Translations under genes and position numbers: made by a program | Source of the DNA: Hoplostethus atlanticus | Lineage: Eukaryota; Chordata; Actinopteri; Trachichthyiformes; Trachichthyidae | NCBI GenBank assembly: GCA_034670405.1 | Contig: JAXDDX010000063.1 | Location: 643,501 to 707,500, forward strand | DNA length: 64,000 nucleotides | Direction: 5' to 3' | Notes under the pieces: model-generated | Database searches by the model: none | Told to the model about the DNA's origin: nothing | The model's input: the letters and a program-made list of their open reading frames with translations, nothing else | In this document: one piece after another, positions 47,776 to 61,009 of the stretch | How the letters are laid out: every line of letters starts with the position of its first letter | Position numbering within the stretch: the first letter of the stretch is position 1

Positions 47776-48245
47776 CCCTTGTTTTGAGTTGTGGAATGGA
47801 GAGGTCCCAGCTTCAACCCGAATTGGTTGGATTGGTTTAGCCGAGACGTCCGTTTTATCGACAGTTTAATGACAGAAGATTGCCGGATCATCTGGGCCAA
47901 GGGCTCGAGTGAGAGCGCAAAGAGCCCTGGACGTAAAGGGCAGCCTTGACGAGAGGATCTATAAACTGGGAACAGAGGGGAACAATTTTTACCTGTAAGT
48001 ACCATTGCTGAGGGATTTGAATACAGCACCTTTATCAATTGGATAAAACCTTCACCAAACCCCATCGTCTCCAAAACAGACCATAGATAGGGCCATTCAA
48101 GTCGGTTGAATGCCTTCATTGCATCAAGGAATAAAACAGCTGCTGGGGCTTTGACGTCTATTGCTGCATTGATTATATGAAGCAATCGTCTGACATTGTC
48201 AGAGGCTGGACGCGACTTGATAAAGCCGGTCTGGTCGCAGTGAAC

Positions 48246-48947
48246 CAGCGATCACATATGGATGTGCCATATGTTTTAATGATCATATCTGGTAACACAG
48301 AACAATGTCTTCAAGGCAAAATGTGTTGTGCAATTTATGGAGGCGTCACAAGATGGCACCAGTGATTATACTTAGCTTGGCCATAGCTATATAAGGCTAC
48401 AGTGTTAGTAGAATGCCAGAATGCATCAGTGAATTGGCAAGTTGTTTTTACATTTGTTTTTAATGTATCAATTGTTTGTGTGGTTTTACAATTTTAATAC
48501 TGCTGTTAAAAATAGGACCCTTTTCCCTAAACGATTAAACTCAGAATTGGAAGTGGAGCTGCTATGTTACTCTACATGCACCTTATCCTGAAGTCACTTC
48601 ATCACGTGCTTTGCCAATGCTATCTGTATTGGTAATTCAAAAACATACTCTTGATCTAGACAGAGGAGGATATCTTATTTTACATAAAACTCCATCTGAC
48701 AAAGTAACCAATTGTCAGTTATGTTCCATACTCCATAGTTCAGAGGTAATTACGCAACATTCATGCATGAATGCATCATGCCACTTAAAAGGTTCTACTT
48801 TAGTTATTCCAGATAAAGCTCACTCCTGATTTAAAGCTGTATGTGCAAACGTCTGTGTAAACATGCCTTTTTTATAGGCTTGGTTAAATTAAATTATATT
48901 ACATATAACGACAGGTACTTCTACTTTTAAGTCCTTATATACACTAT
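48246..48947. other. noncoding, nothing recognised
   Basis: No recognisable gene, RNA or mobile-element end is seen. Confidence 0.4.
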
Positions 48948-49160
48948 ATGGCCAAAAGTCAGTGGACACCCCTACTAATTATTGAGTTCAGGTGTTTCAG
49001 CAAAGCGAGGTCCATAAAGACACGGTTAGACAAGTTTGGTGTGGAGGAACTTGATTGGCCTGCACAGAGCCCTGACCCCAACCCCACTGAACACCTTTGG
49101 GAGGAATTAGAACGTCGATTGCAAGCCAGGCCTTCTCATCCAACATCACTGCCTGGCAGA
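48948..49160 (+). mobile_element. Tc1/mariner fragment
   Basis: It opens with the terminal-repeat phrase cactatatggccaaaagtca, which is common in fish Tc1 elements. After an internal deletion it continues with the transposase C-terminal signature ELDWPAQSPDPNPTEHLWEE. The right terminal repeat is missing. Within the retained part the catalytic DPNP..E segment is visible, but the copy is nonfunctional. Confidence 0.75.
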
Positions 49161-49977
49161 CTGGCAGCTTTGGTGCTCCGCGACTGACCTGCCGGGACAA
49201 AGGGGAGGTGTGCTGGCCGGGAGAGACGGAGCGGGAAAGCGACTGTCACCAGCAGCGACGACCGACCAAGGTCCGCGGTGGATGCAGCTACCGAGTCGGA
49301 GTTGGAGCGGGAAGCTCCTGGAAGCCTGGCAGACTGGCAGACCGTCAAGACCAGGTCAAATTATTCTGCTGTGTGCAAATAAAGCGGTAGTAGCGAGCTA
49401 AGTAAATGGTCTGAGTACTTTTTCCACCACAGATTACTAGATAGCTATGCCCATACTGAGACTTCTTGCATGATGAATTTACATTGTTATTCAAATGTTT
49501 ATTGTATAGCATTGTATTTAATGTTAATACAGCTTTTGCATATGCAGGCATTTCTTCTGGCCTCATTTTCTCTATTGTGTGTATGCGTTTGTGTGGTTGC
49601 TTGTGTATACATTCATGTTATTTCACTATAGTGAATACACAAATATAATGTGAAAGTGTGGTATTTGATATAAACATTATTTATTATCTATTATCTAACA
49701 TTAGGTAATATTAAGTATTAGATATAAATATTAACAGTATTAATAATACATATTAATATGAAATATGATAAAAGTAGTGATTACAATGAGGTAGAGAATA
49801 ATAATAATAAGTTTAGGTAGGATATAACCCAGCAGTATTTTCACTTTACATAGGTGAAATTATCAAAATCCATTTGATCATACATGGCTATAGAAATGGA
49901 CTGCAAGACTAAATGTGAGGCTAAGCCATCTGTATGAGAGAGACCAAGACAGGAAGAGAGAGTTAGTCTATATCCAC

Positions 49978-49979
<2 letters not shown>
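49161..49979. other. noncoding; possible retroposed insert
   Basis: The 17-base phrase gcctggcagactggcag occurs at about 49150 and again at about 49325, on either side of a GC-rich segment. A polyadenylation-like aaataaagc lies near 49377. Target duplication around a retrosequence is one reading, but it is not established. The rest is AT-rich. Confidence 0.35.

Positions 49980-50025
<46 letters not shown>
49980..50025. repeat. (TG)n microsatellite
   Basis: An uninterrupted TG dinucleotide run of about 45 bases. Confidence 0.95.
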
Positions 50026-50026
<1 letters not shown>

Positions 50027-50712
50027 AGTGGCCATCAGAAACAAAGGATTAGGTTCAGAGTCGCTTCAGCAGAGCACAGCGCATTACAGAGGAGGCCAAA
50101 TCAGTTTGGGCTAATTCCAGTCTGAAAACTCATTATGATTATGGTCCAAACCTGAAACAATTAGGTATTTCCACCCTTCCATTATTTCCAGTTTCTCTCA
50201 CTAGCAGTTACAGTGTGGGCTGTAATAGAGGGACATAAACGCTGGTGGCTGGGTTTTAAAACGGCTGGCTGTTTCATGTCTTGCTTGGGTTTGGCCGTTG
50301 TTTCAGAAGATTGCAAAATGTCTTCCTTATGAGTATGGAGGAAAGTACCAAACAGTTTTCATTGAGGGTAAACTAAGCAATGGATTGTCCCTAGACGAAT
50401 AGTTGTAAGAGAAATATGTATGATGCATGAAAAATGAGCTCATACATTCAAAGTATGGCTTCTCCAGACCTAATGTTTATCAAAGACCAACGTAAATTTG
50501 TGAATACTGTAATACTGGAAATAACACATGCAGCATGAAAAAAGAAAAACTAATTGCAATTGTTTTAGCCAACTAATTGAGTTTGGGAGGCCCTACTTAC
50601 TAGAAGTTAGTAATAAGAGTAGGTTGGGTTAGTCATCCTGTAGAAAACAAACTTTACTGTATTTTTGTAATTAAATTTTCATTAAAAGTGTCAGTGTTAG
50701 TCATGTTGTTTA

Positions 50713-50880
50713 CTAGGGGTGCAACGATACATTCAGCTCACGGTTCAGTATGATACACAGGGTTCACGGTTCGATACAGTCACAATATTTTTTGCTTAGT
50801 TTAAATGGAAAGAAATTATGACTGTAGAAGAGAATTCCTTCTTTATTGCTTAGGCATAGAATGTGCAAAAACAATATTTT
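50713..50880 (+). mobile_element. hAT-like left end
   Basis: The start actaggggtgcaacgatac followed by cggttcagtatgatac and cacggttcgatac is a form commonly seen at ends of fish hAT elements. A matching right end was not found, so the copy is truncated or its end has decayed. Confidence 0.45.
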
Positions 50881-52385
50881 CAACTTGAACCATTTCTTAT
50901 AGTTTTAATAATGGTTGTGTGACAGAAGGGAGGTGGTATGGCTGAGCCCTTGGCTGGATGCGTGAGGGAATCAGGCTGGTACGCTGGTTCTCCCCACATC
51001 CGACAGCGACTGCAGCCTGCACTGATGTAACAATGTGTGTATTTTTCCAGTACAAGAGTGCAAGCACAGTGGCCTGAGTTGATTCATGATTTTGAGTTTA
51101 AATTAAACGGTGAACCTGTATTTCCCTGTATCCTGTCTCTGACTGTCAAGACCTGAAGTAGCGAGTTTGTTTCCCACCTATCAAATTGATGCTCCGTGCA
51201 AACAGTTGTTTTACAAAGGACTTTACATCTAGTAGTGTAATTTTATAGTAATTATAGTAATATGTGAATTTATGTTCAAACTAGCCTGTTTGAGTTTTCA
51301 CTGATGCAACAGGCTGCTGGTCTTGTTTTCAAATTCATGCAAATTTGCAGATTAGCAAAATAAACCAAATATCCATCTCTTTTTCGACTGTTAAACTTAA
51401 TTTAACTGTTTGATGAAAGAAGAAGGTAATGTTAATGAGTTTGATGCATTTAAGTGTCATATTCATAAGAAAAATGGTCTAGTGCTGAAGCCAAACTGTA
51501 GCTATACACTATCTTTGTGAATTTAAGCAATACAGCACCATTTTAGGTTCTATAAAAAAATTGAAGTTCATTGAAGAAAAAAAGCATGCTGGAGGTGTGG
51601 CGTGTCAGGGGCTTGTCTCCGGGGCTACAGCTGTATACAATTGACTGAATGTCAAAAAGGGCATAGCACAAATTGGACCCTCCATTTCCAGCTCCCAAAA
51701 CCAACCACAAACACTGAATTATAGCAGAAAAAGGCGATATTTAATAATGAACCAAGGCCAAAACAATAAACCAAACCAAGCTGCTAGAGGTAAATTCTAA
51801 CTAAACTATCCAAAAACAAAGAATGGAACAACTAAAATACAGAGGGCTATGTCTACCTCCTTCACTAAATCAAAATACAGGAGAAAACAAGTTACAAAGA
51901 AAATAGCATTCCACCCCTACAGCTGCCAAACAGAAAATATGCCACACTTAATACTTAAACAAAATTCACTGAAAATGCACACAGAACTAGCACAGTCTAA
52001 CTGGGAATGGAGACGCTGTCGCTCTGCAGGCGGGTTGACTCCGTATTTGAAAGCTGATCTGTTACGAGGGAGCCAATCCGCTGCAGGCGCTCCGAATCCA
52101 GTTGGCCAATCAGGAACGGCCACCTTATCCTGGCACAAACCTAGTCTCACATATGGACACCCACACACAGACTACTGACAACGACATATCCACAAATACA
52201 TACCTAAATACGACCAAGGCAGAAACACTGAATGTGGCAGAAAGTGGGAGCTTAATTCCATCACAGCAAAAAGTTCTGACTTCCTTTTCAATAATAATAA
52301 TAATATTGTGGACAGGTGATGGACAGTTGTGTGATAGCAGTGCAATCCATTTGGATGTGAGGTGAGCTACTTGGAGATCCTAGTC
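50881..52385. other. noncoding, possible LTR-like sequence
   Basis: Bases 51720-52170 have the look of a decayed LTR on the minus strand (a run of aacc/aaac-rich sequence and GC-rich box), but no ends or duplication were found. No gene is supported. Confidence 0.3.
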
Positions 52386-53995
52386 CTAGATTCCCTCGTC
52401 TCTTTCCTCTTCAACTGGCCCACTTTCAGCATCGGAACCTCCAAGGTTATAATAATCCAGCTCAATGTTCTCTTCTCTTCCTGGCTTCTGCCCCCTGGTG
52501 GCCTGGAGAGACATGGCAGCAACAGTGGATCACAACTGTGATAGACAACACCACAGTCAACAGCAGTGCGACTGGTCTGATGATGACCTCTATTGGAAAG
52601 GCTGAAACAGATTCAGAATCATCACATCAGATCACCTAACATCATGAGTTGAACAGTTCTTGTTAAATGGTGGTAAATTGATGTTGGACAAAACCACACC
52701 TGCAGAAAGTCAGTTTTCAGTTTTCAGTTTGATTCTCCTTTAGGTTATCTGAGACAGTGAGAGAGAGAGAGGGCCAGGCATGGGTTATGGAAGAAAAGTT
52801 ATGGGAGAAAACATAGATGTGATAAACACAGTTGTAGTTCCCTTGGTTGGCGTAGTCTGCAGCAGGAAACAGGAAGTGTGCAGAGTGATTGACAGCTGGC
52901 TGGATGTCGTTTGTTGTGTTGGAGCCAGTGAAGGTGAGGTGGAAGGAGCCTCCTGGGTACTGTGGCTGACTGGAGCAGCTGATGGTGAAGATGGAGCCCT
53001 TGAACACGTGAAGCCCCTGCTGCTGGGCCTCAAAGACCCCGTCCATGGAGGGAGAGAGGGAGATGATTGGCTGAACCAGCAGATCTGTGAACACAGAGGG
53101 AGATGGCAAAGACTTGAGAATACATGTTAACAATATCCTAATGCCCTTCTTCATCAATGACCAGCTATAGGATTGTTTCCTCCCCATCTGTCAAAGTGAT
53201 GAACGCTGACAGTTGAGAGACATCAGGAGATCCTACATTCAGATGTAATGCTGAGGAGTCAGACGGCAGCCTGTCAGTGTGAAAGCAGTTGAGAAAATGT
53301 GACGCCATTGTTCAGTATTACCTGAACAGATCAACTCCTGACTGGAATGACTATTAGATGAACCCCACATTGTTACACACTCCCTCAGTGCAGACTCATA
53401 TCCATCACAGTGAGGTTCAATCAGCCATACAGTTTGTTCTGTAGAACCACTTCTCTCTTCTGCTGAAACAACAGATCCACAGTCCAGCTGTCTGCACACT
53501 ACAGCTGCTGACTCCAGGTTCCAGTTACTGTGCCAGTAAGACACTTGATTCCAGTCTCCCTGTTGTTTCATCTACAGTCTGACAACTTGACATCATCAGC
53601 CTCTGAACAGAGACAAGAGAATAATTACTCAAATAAGTAATATTATAGAGAAATCAAGTCAAATCCAAGCTGCAGTTTCTCTTCTACCTGTGCAGGTGAG
53701 TCCAACAGCTTTGCCAGGCGAGCAGTTCTTTCTATCTGAGCCTGAGGTTCCACAGTCCAGGAGTAGGGACTCATTGCCTTCACACTGGAACTCTTTGCTC
53801 CACAGTGGAGCCTCCACTTCTCCATAGAGCGCCCCCTGGAGGACTGAAGGAGCCCCACAGCCAGGCTCCCTACAGAGCACCTGTGCATTCTGCTGGTCAA
53901 AGTCAGCTTCACATACTGGGGACCAGGACTGGTTAGACTTCACCTCCACTCTGCCTGAGCACTGACTAGTCCCATTCACCAGCCTCACAGACTCT
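52386..53995 (-). pseudogene. SRCR-Ig receptor gene, 3' exons only
   Basis: Four exon-like pieces lie in order on minus. (1) About 53995-53690 is a scavenger-receptor cysteine-rich domain (SVRLVNGTSQCSGRVEVKSN, CREPGCGAPSVLQGALYGEV, CSPGKAVGLTC), ending before a gtagaa donor. (2) About 53571-53322 is a second SRCR domain (VVCRQLDCGSVVSAEE, SALRECVTMW), ending before gtaata. (3) From 53084 down to about 52735 is an Ig-like domain (IFTISCSSQPQYPGG, YANQGNYNCVYHIYVF). (4) 52601-52386 is a membrane segment (VIIRPVALLLTVVLSITVVI) and tail (REENIELDYYNLGGSDAE). This is the layout of fish CD163/M130- or CD5/CD6-like surface receptors. The second SRCR lacks its first strand with a stop upstream, and the membrane and tail parts are in different frames, so this copy is probably broken. 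No signal peptide exon was found to the right. Confidence 0.6.
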
Positions 53996-53999
53996 TGAG

Positions 54000-55737
<1,738 letters not shown>

Positions 55738-56559
55738 GGCAATGTCTGTCAGAGGCTGATAAGGACTGACACTCTACCTGCTGCAGTGGAATTCATCTCT
55801 AGTAGTGTGTTGTTATCTCTAACCATCACTTCTTCTAACTTCTCTCTTCCATCCATATTTCTCTCTCCGCTGCCAAGTCTATACTCTTCACAGTCCTGTT
55901 ATTGGAGCCTTTGGATGAATGAGGTTAAAGAAAAAAGATATAAAAACAGATTCATAACAATTAACATCAAAAGGGAAAGTGGAAGAAGAGGCCAAAAGTA
56001 ATAGAAAAGAGTAAGGACAGGATGAAATTAGGAAAATAGAGAAGGAATAAGCCATAATGGTTGAAAGGACTAAGAGAAGAAACAAGGGTTTGAGTCATAT
56101 TCACAGGACACAAAAGCCAATGTACTTGGGGAGAGAAAGATGAAGACTAGCACGTTATTGGCATTCTGGTATAAAAAGCAGATAGGTATTCCAGTTTTAA
56201 CCACTGAAATGCCTGCTGAGAGCTGCATTTGGTGTGATTGCTGACGTTTTTGGCTGCTGACACATCCAACTGAGCAATTTCATGTTGATTAGCCATTTAA
56301 AAAGACATCTAAATGGTTTATAGCCATCTCGGCTTAAATTGGGCTACAAAGGGTTTAAAAGTGAAAGTTTAGTAGATGTCTATGAAGATTAAAGCATTAT
56401 CTTGTACATATGGACTTATTTTGTTTATATTTAGAGCTGTTAATGCATTGTTTGTAATAGTGTACAATACAAAAAAGGAGGTGAGGTGGTTCTTATCGCA
56501 GGATAGTCCTTGCCTTTTCGGACCTGACCAGTCCCTTGGCCGACCTGACTTGAAAGGGT

Positions 56560-57097
56560 GCTCCGGATCTGAGCAGTGCCAGCAGGCATTTGAGAGGGTA
56601 AAAAAGGTTCTCTGTGGGAAGCTGCTTCTCTTTACTCCTGACCTTTCTCTCTTTTTGCCTCCACACTGACACATCGAACAGAGGGCTGGGGCCGCTTTGT
56701 CCCAGGAGGCGGAGGGTACCGACTGCCTGCTACTCTACATCACCCGGAAACGGACGAAGCGGGAGACCAAGTACAGTACGGTGGAGAATGAGTACTTGGA
56801 CATCCGCTGGACGGGTGGTACTCTCCGCTATTACCTCCTGGGGTGACCATTCGCTCCGTTCCACCGCATGAAGGATGCCAATGCGCCGATCACCCATGGG
56901 TATCTCACTTTACAGCCATACAAAGTCAAGGTGATCCATAGGCCAGGGGTGCAGATGTTCAGGGCAGACATCCTCTTCTCTTCCCCATTTGGAATAGGGG
57001 TGGCTGTCAGCCAGATGGCTTCTATGGTGCAGCGGGGCAAGGTTTTGGCTGCCGGCTGGATGTGGAAGACCAGGAGACAGCAGACACAGCTGCAATA
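56560..57097 (+). pseudogene. Ty3/Gypsy pol fragment (RT end and RNase H)
   Basis: Across two frames the sequence encodes QQAFERVKKVLCGKLLLFTP, then DTSNRGLGPL-like and ETKYSTVENEYLDIRW-like pieces of RNase H, RYYLLG, and QPYKVKVIHRPGVQMFRADI. These are the consecutive signatures of the RT-RNase H connection of Gypsy elements. Stops and frameshifts (for example near 56665 and 56845) and missing ends show it is a relic. Confidence 0.7.
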
Positions 57098-57807
57098 ACT
57101 TACTGATTACTCAGGTATATAGGCTCGCTCTTACAGTGAGGCTGGGTCGGATGGTGCTCCAATACCCAGGAGAACTTGGTATTCTAGATGTGTGACTGTA
57201 CTAATACAGACTGTGTAAAGTCTTCCATCCATTCCATTCCTACAATCCCCAAACAAATGTTTACTTACAAGTCATTGCTGCTAAAGGAGGAGCCACAAGT
57301 TCACATATTTTTTTTGCATATTTATGTTTTTGTAAATTTAGTTAAAAAAACATGCAAGTATATCATTTATTTATTTGTTCTTTATTTGGGATAACTTAAA
57401 TTTTGAGGTATTGAAGTATTTTTTTTTAAGGTTCGCCCTCTATAATATATGAAATAATGATGATAAAGATCATGGTTCATGTGTATTTTATATTTAAGTA
57501 TACGGTATGTGTCGGTATTAATGCATGTTTAATGTAATATTGGATGTTTTGGGTATGGGATTGTAACCACCTGGACAAAGGCAACATGGTAAAAATGTTG
57601 GCATGCGCATTACATCTTTATGGAGTTTTTTTTTTTTGAGTATGCAGTATTTTTTACTTTTATATATTATTTGTTCATTTAATTGGTCAGTTATGTTTTT
57701 TGTAAGTTAATTCTTCATTTAAAAGCATTAATGTATCCCAGAGATTCCCTACCATTGAATAAGTAGGTGGGTCAGCCTGCCTTATGTAGCTGCTAACCCT
57801 ATATTTA
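57098..57807. other. noncoding, T-rich
   Basis: No gene or repeat is recognised. Confidence 0.4.
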
Positions 57808-58181
57808 CACTCACTGGCCACTTTATTAGGTACTCCTGCTCATTAACACAAATACCCTGCTCCTCCAAACAGCAAATCGTGTGGCTGCCACTCAATATAT
57901 AAAGCATGCAGACATGGTGAAGTGGTTTAGCTTTTTGTTGTTTACAGAGAATGGTGGAGAAACAGAAACACCTTGTTAATGAGAGAGGTCAGAGGAGAAT
58001 GGGCAGACTGGTTCAACCTAACAGAAAGGCCACAAATGGTCAAATAACAGCTCTCTGCACAGTGGTGTGCAGAGGGTCACTTTGTTGAATCCATGCCGCC
58101 GAGAATTCAGGCTGTTCTGGAGGCAAAAGCGCATCCTACCCGGTACTAGATAGGTGTACCTAATAAAGTGGACGGTGAGTG
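57808..58181. mobile_element. Tc1/mariner-type MITE, 374 bp
   Basis: The left end CACTCACTGGCCACTTTATT and the inverse of the right end (cactcaccgtccactttatt) match, with TA on both sides (57806-57807, 58182-58183). The ends continue aggtacacc/aggtactcc. No transposase is encoded. This family is very common in fish and other vertebrates. Confidence 0.85.
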
Positions 58182-59786
58182 TATATCACAGTTGAAAAAT
58201 ATGTGCATCCAAAAATTAAGGGATCACCTTGCAACAACTATAGAGGTGAGCAGAGAAAGAACTTAATGCTTGTGCCCCAGCATTTATTGATTCAAACAAT
58301 AGTGGTTGTGGAGAAAAGTAGCACACACATCGTGATCACGTTTGTGTGTTTCTGTTTTCTCTCTGTCAGGGCCAATCTCCAGCAACTCAATGTATTAGTC
58401 TGAAAGTGAGAGATAAAGAACAAGAAACAAAGATAGAGATAATTACTATCCATTTTATTCATAGTCTATTCCAACTGTATCACATCACTATTGCATTCAT
58501 TTTTGTTGAATTGAACTGTTCTGTTGTCCACTGGAGGGCAGTACAGGTTGGGTGTTTTTTCATTCTGTACCATATAAACAGAAGGAAATAATAGAAAAGG
58601 CCAAAATAATTGTCACTGCTTTGAGAGAGCTAGGCAAATTCTAATCATTAATAACATCATTACATTACTCTGAACATAATTTCATGATGCATTTCTTTCT
58701 TGATGAGGAATTGTAAATATCCAAAATCTGTTCAGTATATATACTGTGCAATCCAAACAATTCGTACTATCCAAACAAATCATATTGCACACTCTACAAA
58801 TGACCTGTTGACCTCCTGTTCTTTATAATGTTCATTATCTTCCTTCTCTTATAACTATAAGATTATAATTTATTCATGACCCTGAACTGTTAACCATGTT
58901 TGTAAAATGCTTTGGGTTACATTACTGTATGATATGTATAATATGCCATATAAATAAAATCAGATTTGATTTGATTGCACCGCATTGGTGTGGCTTGTCA
59001 CGCTGTAAAAGTACAAACTTTAGAACAACAATATGTTCAATTGAAACTGCCTAAACCATTTGTAGATTCAGTACACTGAAAAAGTGTAGCGCTCAGCAGG
59101 TACTAGTGGAATATTCTGACACAGGAAGTATCTTCTAGATGAAATATTGTCATTCATGTACCATTGTGACCCAAGAGTTGGCAGGTCATTATAGAAACTT
59201 ATAGAAGGCATGTTTTATCACAAAAATGGCCATAACACACTGACAGTGAGTCAAATCCTCACAAAACATGGTACATATGTTCATATGTACAGAAAAAATG
59301 ACCAAAGTAGCACCACAGAACCCAAAAATGTGTATCTCCTTGTGTGTTCAATCAAATTTCATAAAGTTTGGTACATATGCTCCAGGAACAAGAAGTAGTC
59401 AAGTTAAGCCCCTGTGTGGTGGCTGCCTGTGCTGCTGCTCTTTGTGCTCTGCTCTCTCTCTCACAGGCGGATTGGTGACAGGTGTGTGAGGTGGGGCTGA
59501 TTGGCTTGAGGAGTCTAGTGTCTCCCCCTCCCTCTCAGTACCAAGCAGTTCTTCTTAGTTATAGTCTGCCTTGAGCCGAGGGTTTGTAACAGTCAAAATA
59601 TGAATTTTGGTTGCAATTGTTGCATGTGGGCATGGTAATTTTTTCTAACAATTTACCACTAAGACACTGATTAGTTTAACCTCTTTATAGTTATAGACAG
59701 TTCTGTGCAAAGGATATCCTGAATCAATTTGATATGATTCCATTTCAAAAGTTATTGATTTAGTGTCTCAATGGCACCAAATGTGG
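58182..59786. other. noncoding with a LINE-like 3' tail
   Basis: Bases 58905-58978 (aaaatgctttgggttacat, then ccatataaataaaatcag and a ttgat repeat) look like the 3' tail of an L2-like LINE or its SINE partner. The rest, including 59400-59590 with a CT-rich stretch, shows no supported gene. Confidence 0.45.
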
Positions 59787-59960
59787 GAGCGCCGTGGCTT
59801 AGTTTGTCAAAGTAACTGTCTAGTTACAATTGACAAGACCCTGGGTGGGACTCAAACCCACAACCTTTGAATTGCTTAGTGAACACATCTAGGAGTCCAA
59901 AGCACTTTCCATTGCCCCAAAGCAATTCAAAGGTTGTGGGTTCGAGTCCCACCAGAGTCG
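59787..59960. repeat. rearranged tRNA unit: decayed Thr, inverted Arg, Arg 3' half
   Basis: Bases 59787-59846 resemble tRNA-Thr with unpaired anticodon arms. Bases 59847-59918 are a tRNA-Arg copy in reverse orientation, including the intron, with the loop tcctaga where functional copies have ttctaga. Bases 59919-59960 are the 3' half of tRNA-Arg in forward orientation. The 31-base arms 59847-59877 and 59920-59950 are inverse copies with one mismatch, so this is a hairpin-forming junction at the edge of the array. Confidence 0.75.
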
Positions 59961-60074
59961 CAACCACCCATTGATGCAAACTGTCTCTTTTTTGCTTTTT
60001 GAAAGCTAGATTGTCTGCAGCGATTGCAGAGAAGGCCATGTCTTTCAGATGTCCAGCAGAAGGTTATAGTGAAG

Positions 60075-60148
60075 GTCTCTGTGGCGCAATCGGCCAGCGC
60101 GCTCGGCTGTTAACCGAGAGGTTGGTGGTTCGAGCCCACCCAGGGACG
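60075..60148 (+). tRNA. tRNA-Asn(GTT)
   Basis: 74 bases with a perfect acceptor stem (GTCTCTG with CAGGGAC). The anticodon arm is CTCGG-CTGTTAA-CCGAG with GTT at 60109-60111, and the T arm is GGTGG-TTCGAGC-CCACC. The D arm carries gcgcaatcggccagcgc. It reads asparagine codons AAC/AAU and appears intact. Confidence 0.9.
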
Positions 60149-60533
60149 TGGTAATGCTCTTCGTTTGGAGGTTTGAATTTCTAGTCATTGTTTCTGCTGT
60201 CTGTCAAACCTCACCATCAACTGGCACTTTGTTGGTCACGTTTGCACCACCTCTCTCGTTTCCCTGCTTCAGCCTTCATCTGGCTTTGCTGTTCTGTCTC
60301 AAGTCTCCTGTAGTTCTGCAATCCTCACTGATGCTGCCAAAAGTAAAGTGACTCTTTAGCAAGTCCTCTGCTATTGGTCATCTGTTCTCTGTTCTCCTGT
60401 CCTTCACCTCACTCTTCTTTCTCTTGTCCTCCTGCGGTTCGGACAGCTTCATTTATACTACCGTCTGAGTCCGTTTGATATGATTCCATTTCAAACGTTT
60501 TTGAGTTCCTGTCTCAATACAATACTGTGTGGC

Positions 60534-60607
60534 GGCGCCGTGGCTTAGTTGGTCAGAGTGCCTGTTTAGTAAACAGGAGATCCTGGGTTCAAATCCCAGC
60601 GGTGCAT
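60534..60607 (+). tRNA. tRNA-Thr(AGT)
   Basis: 74 bases. The anticodon arm CTGTTTAGTAAACAG holds AGT, which after inosine modification reads threonine codons. The T arm CTGGG-TTCAAAT-CCCAG is perfect. The acceptor stem pairs except at the last position (A where C is expected), a change shared by all units of the array. Confidence 0.85.
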
Positions 60608-60730
60608 GCTCCAAGTCTTTAGATCACGGGCCTGTGCAATCGAAAACACAAATCTCTTTAAATCTTGTTTTCGGGGAATTGCACAGTTAAATTTGATTGG
60701 CTTGTGGGCTACTGAGTGCCATGGGGACTT

Positions 60731-60820
60731 GGCTCTGTGGCGCAATGGAGAGCGCATTGGACTTCTAGATGTGTTCACTAAGCAATTCAAAGGTTGTGGG
60801 TTCGAGTCCCACCAGAGTCA
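60731..60820 (+). tRNA. tRNA-Arg(TCT) with a 17-base intron
   Basis: 90 bases with acceptor GGCTCTG/CAGAGTC and anticodon TCT at 60764-60766. The intron is 60768-60784 (gatgtgttcactaagca) in the canonical position after base 37. The mature length would be 73. It reads AGA/AGG. The T arm TTGTGGGTTCGAGTCCCAC is intact. Confidence 0.88.
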
Positions 60821-60935
60821 CAACCACCCACTGATGCAAACTGTCCCTTTTTTGCTTTTTGAAATCTAGATTGTCTGCAGCGATTGCAGAGAAGGCCATG
60901 TCTTTCAGATTGTCCAGCAGAAGGTTAAAGTGAAG

Positions 60936-61009
60936 GTCTCTGTGGCGCAATCGGCCAGCGCGCTTGGCTGTTAACAGAGAAGTTGGTGGTTCGAGCCCAC
61001 CCAGGGACG
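60936..61009 (+). tRNA. tRNA-Asn(GTT), slightly degenerate
   Basis: As the copy at 60075, but the anticodon stem reads CTTGG against CAGAG with one mispair. The acceptor and T arms are intact. It may be functional but weaker. Confidence 0.75.

Larger units (their letters stand above)
45835..47863 (-). mobile_element. solo LTR of 2.0 kb with an internal ORF
   Basis: TG..CA termini (TGTTGCC on the left, ATCGACA on the right of the plus strand) are flanked by a 4-bp duplication GTTT (45831-45834 and 47864-47867). Excision restores the LINE codons Val-Ile-Lys-Pro-Ile. Read on minus the order is U3-like sequence with an ORF, a TATAAAG box (46609-46603), a leader-like region and AATAAA (46343-46338). 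No gag, pol or primer site is present, so this looks like an unusually long single LTR of a retrovirus-like element. Confidence 0.8.
45575..48245 (-). pseudogene. L1/Tx1-type LINE reverse transcriptase fragment, split by a solo LTR
   Basis: On minus, 48245-47868 encodes [60 protein letters not shown] and MIRQSSVIK. The chain resumes at 45834 with PISIQGTQHHLALYANDVLV and then, after a shift, SMLDEFGALSGFQVNWSKSA. Both catalytic blocks are altered: FN where FD is usual, and YAND where YADD is usual. Both ends are truncated. It is an inactive relic. Confidence 0.8.

Noticed and set aside
49149-49341. Retroposed gene flanked by a 17-base duplication
   Set aside because: The repeat is real, but no coding sequence, poly-A tail or source could be identified, so it is kept only as a note.
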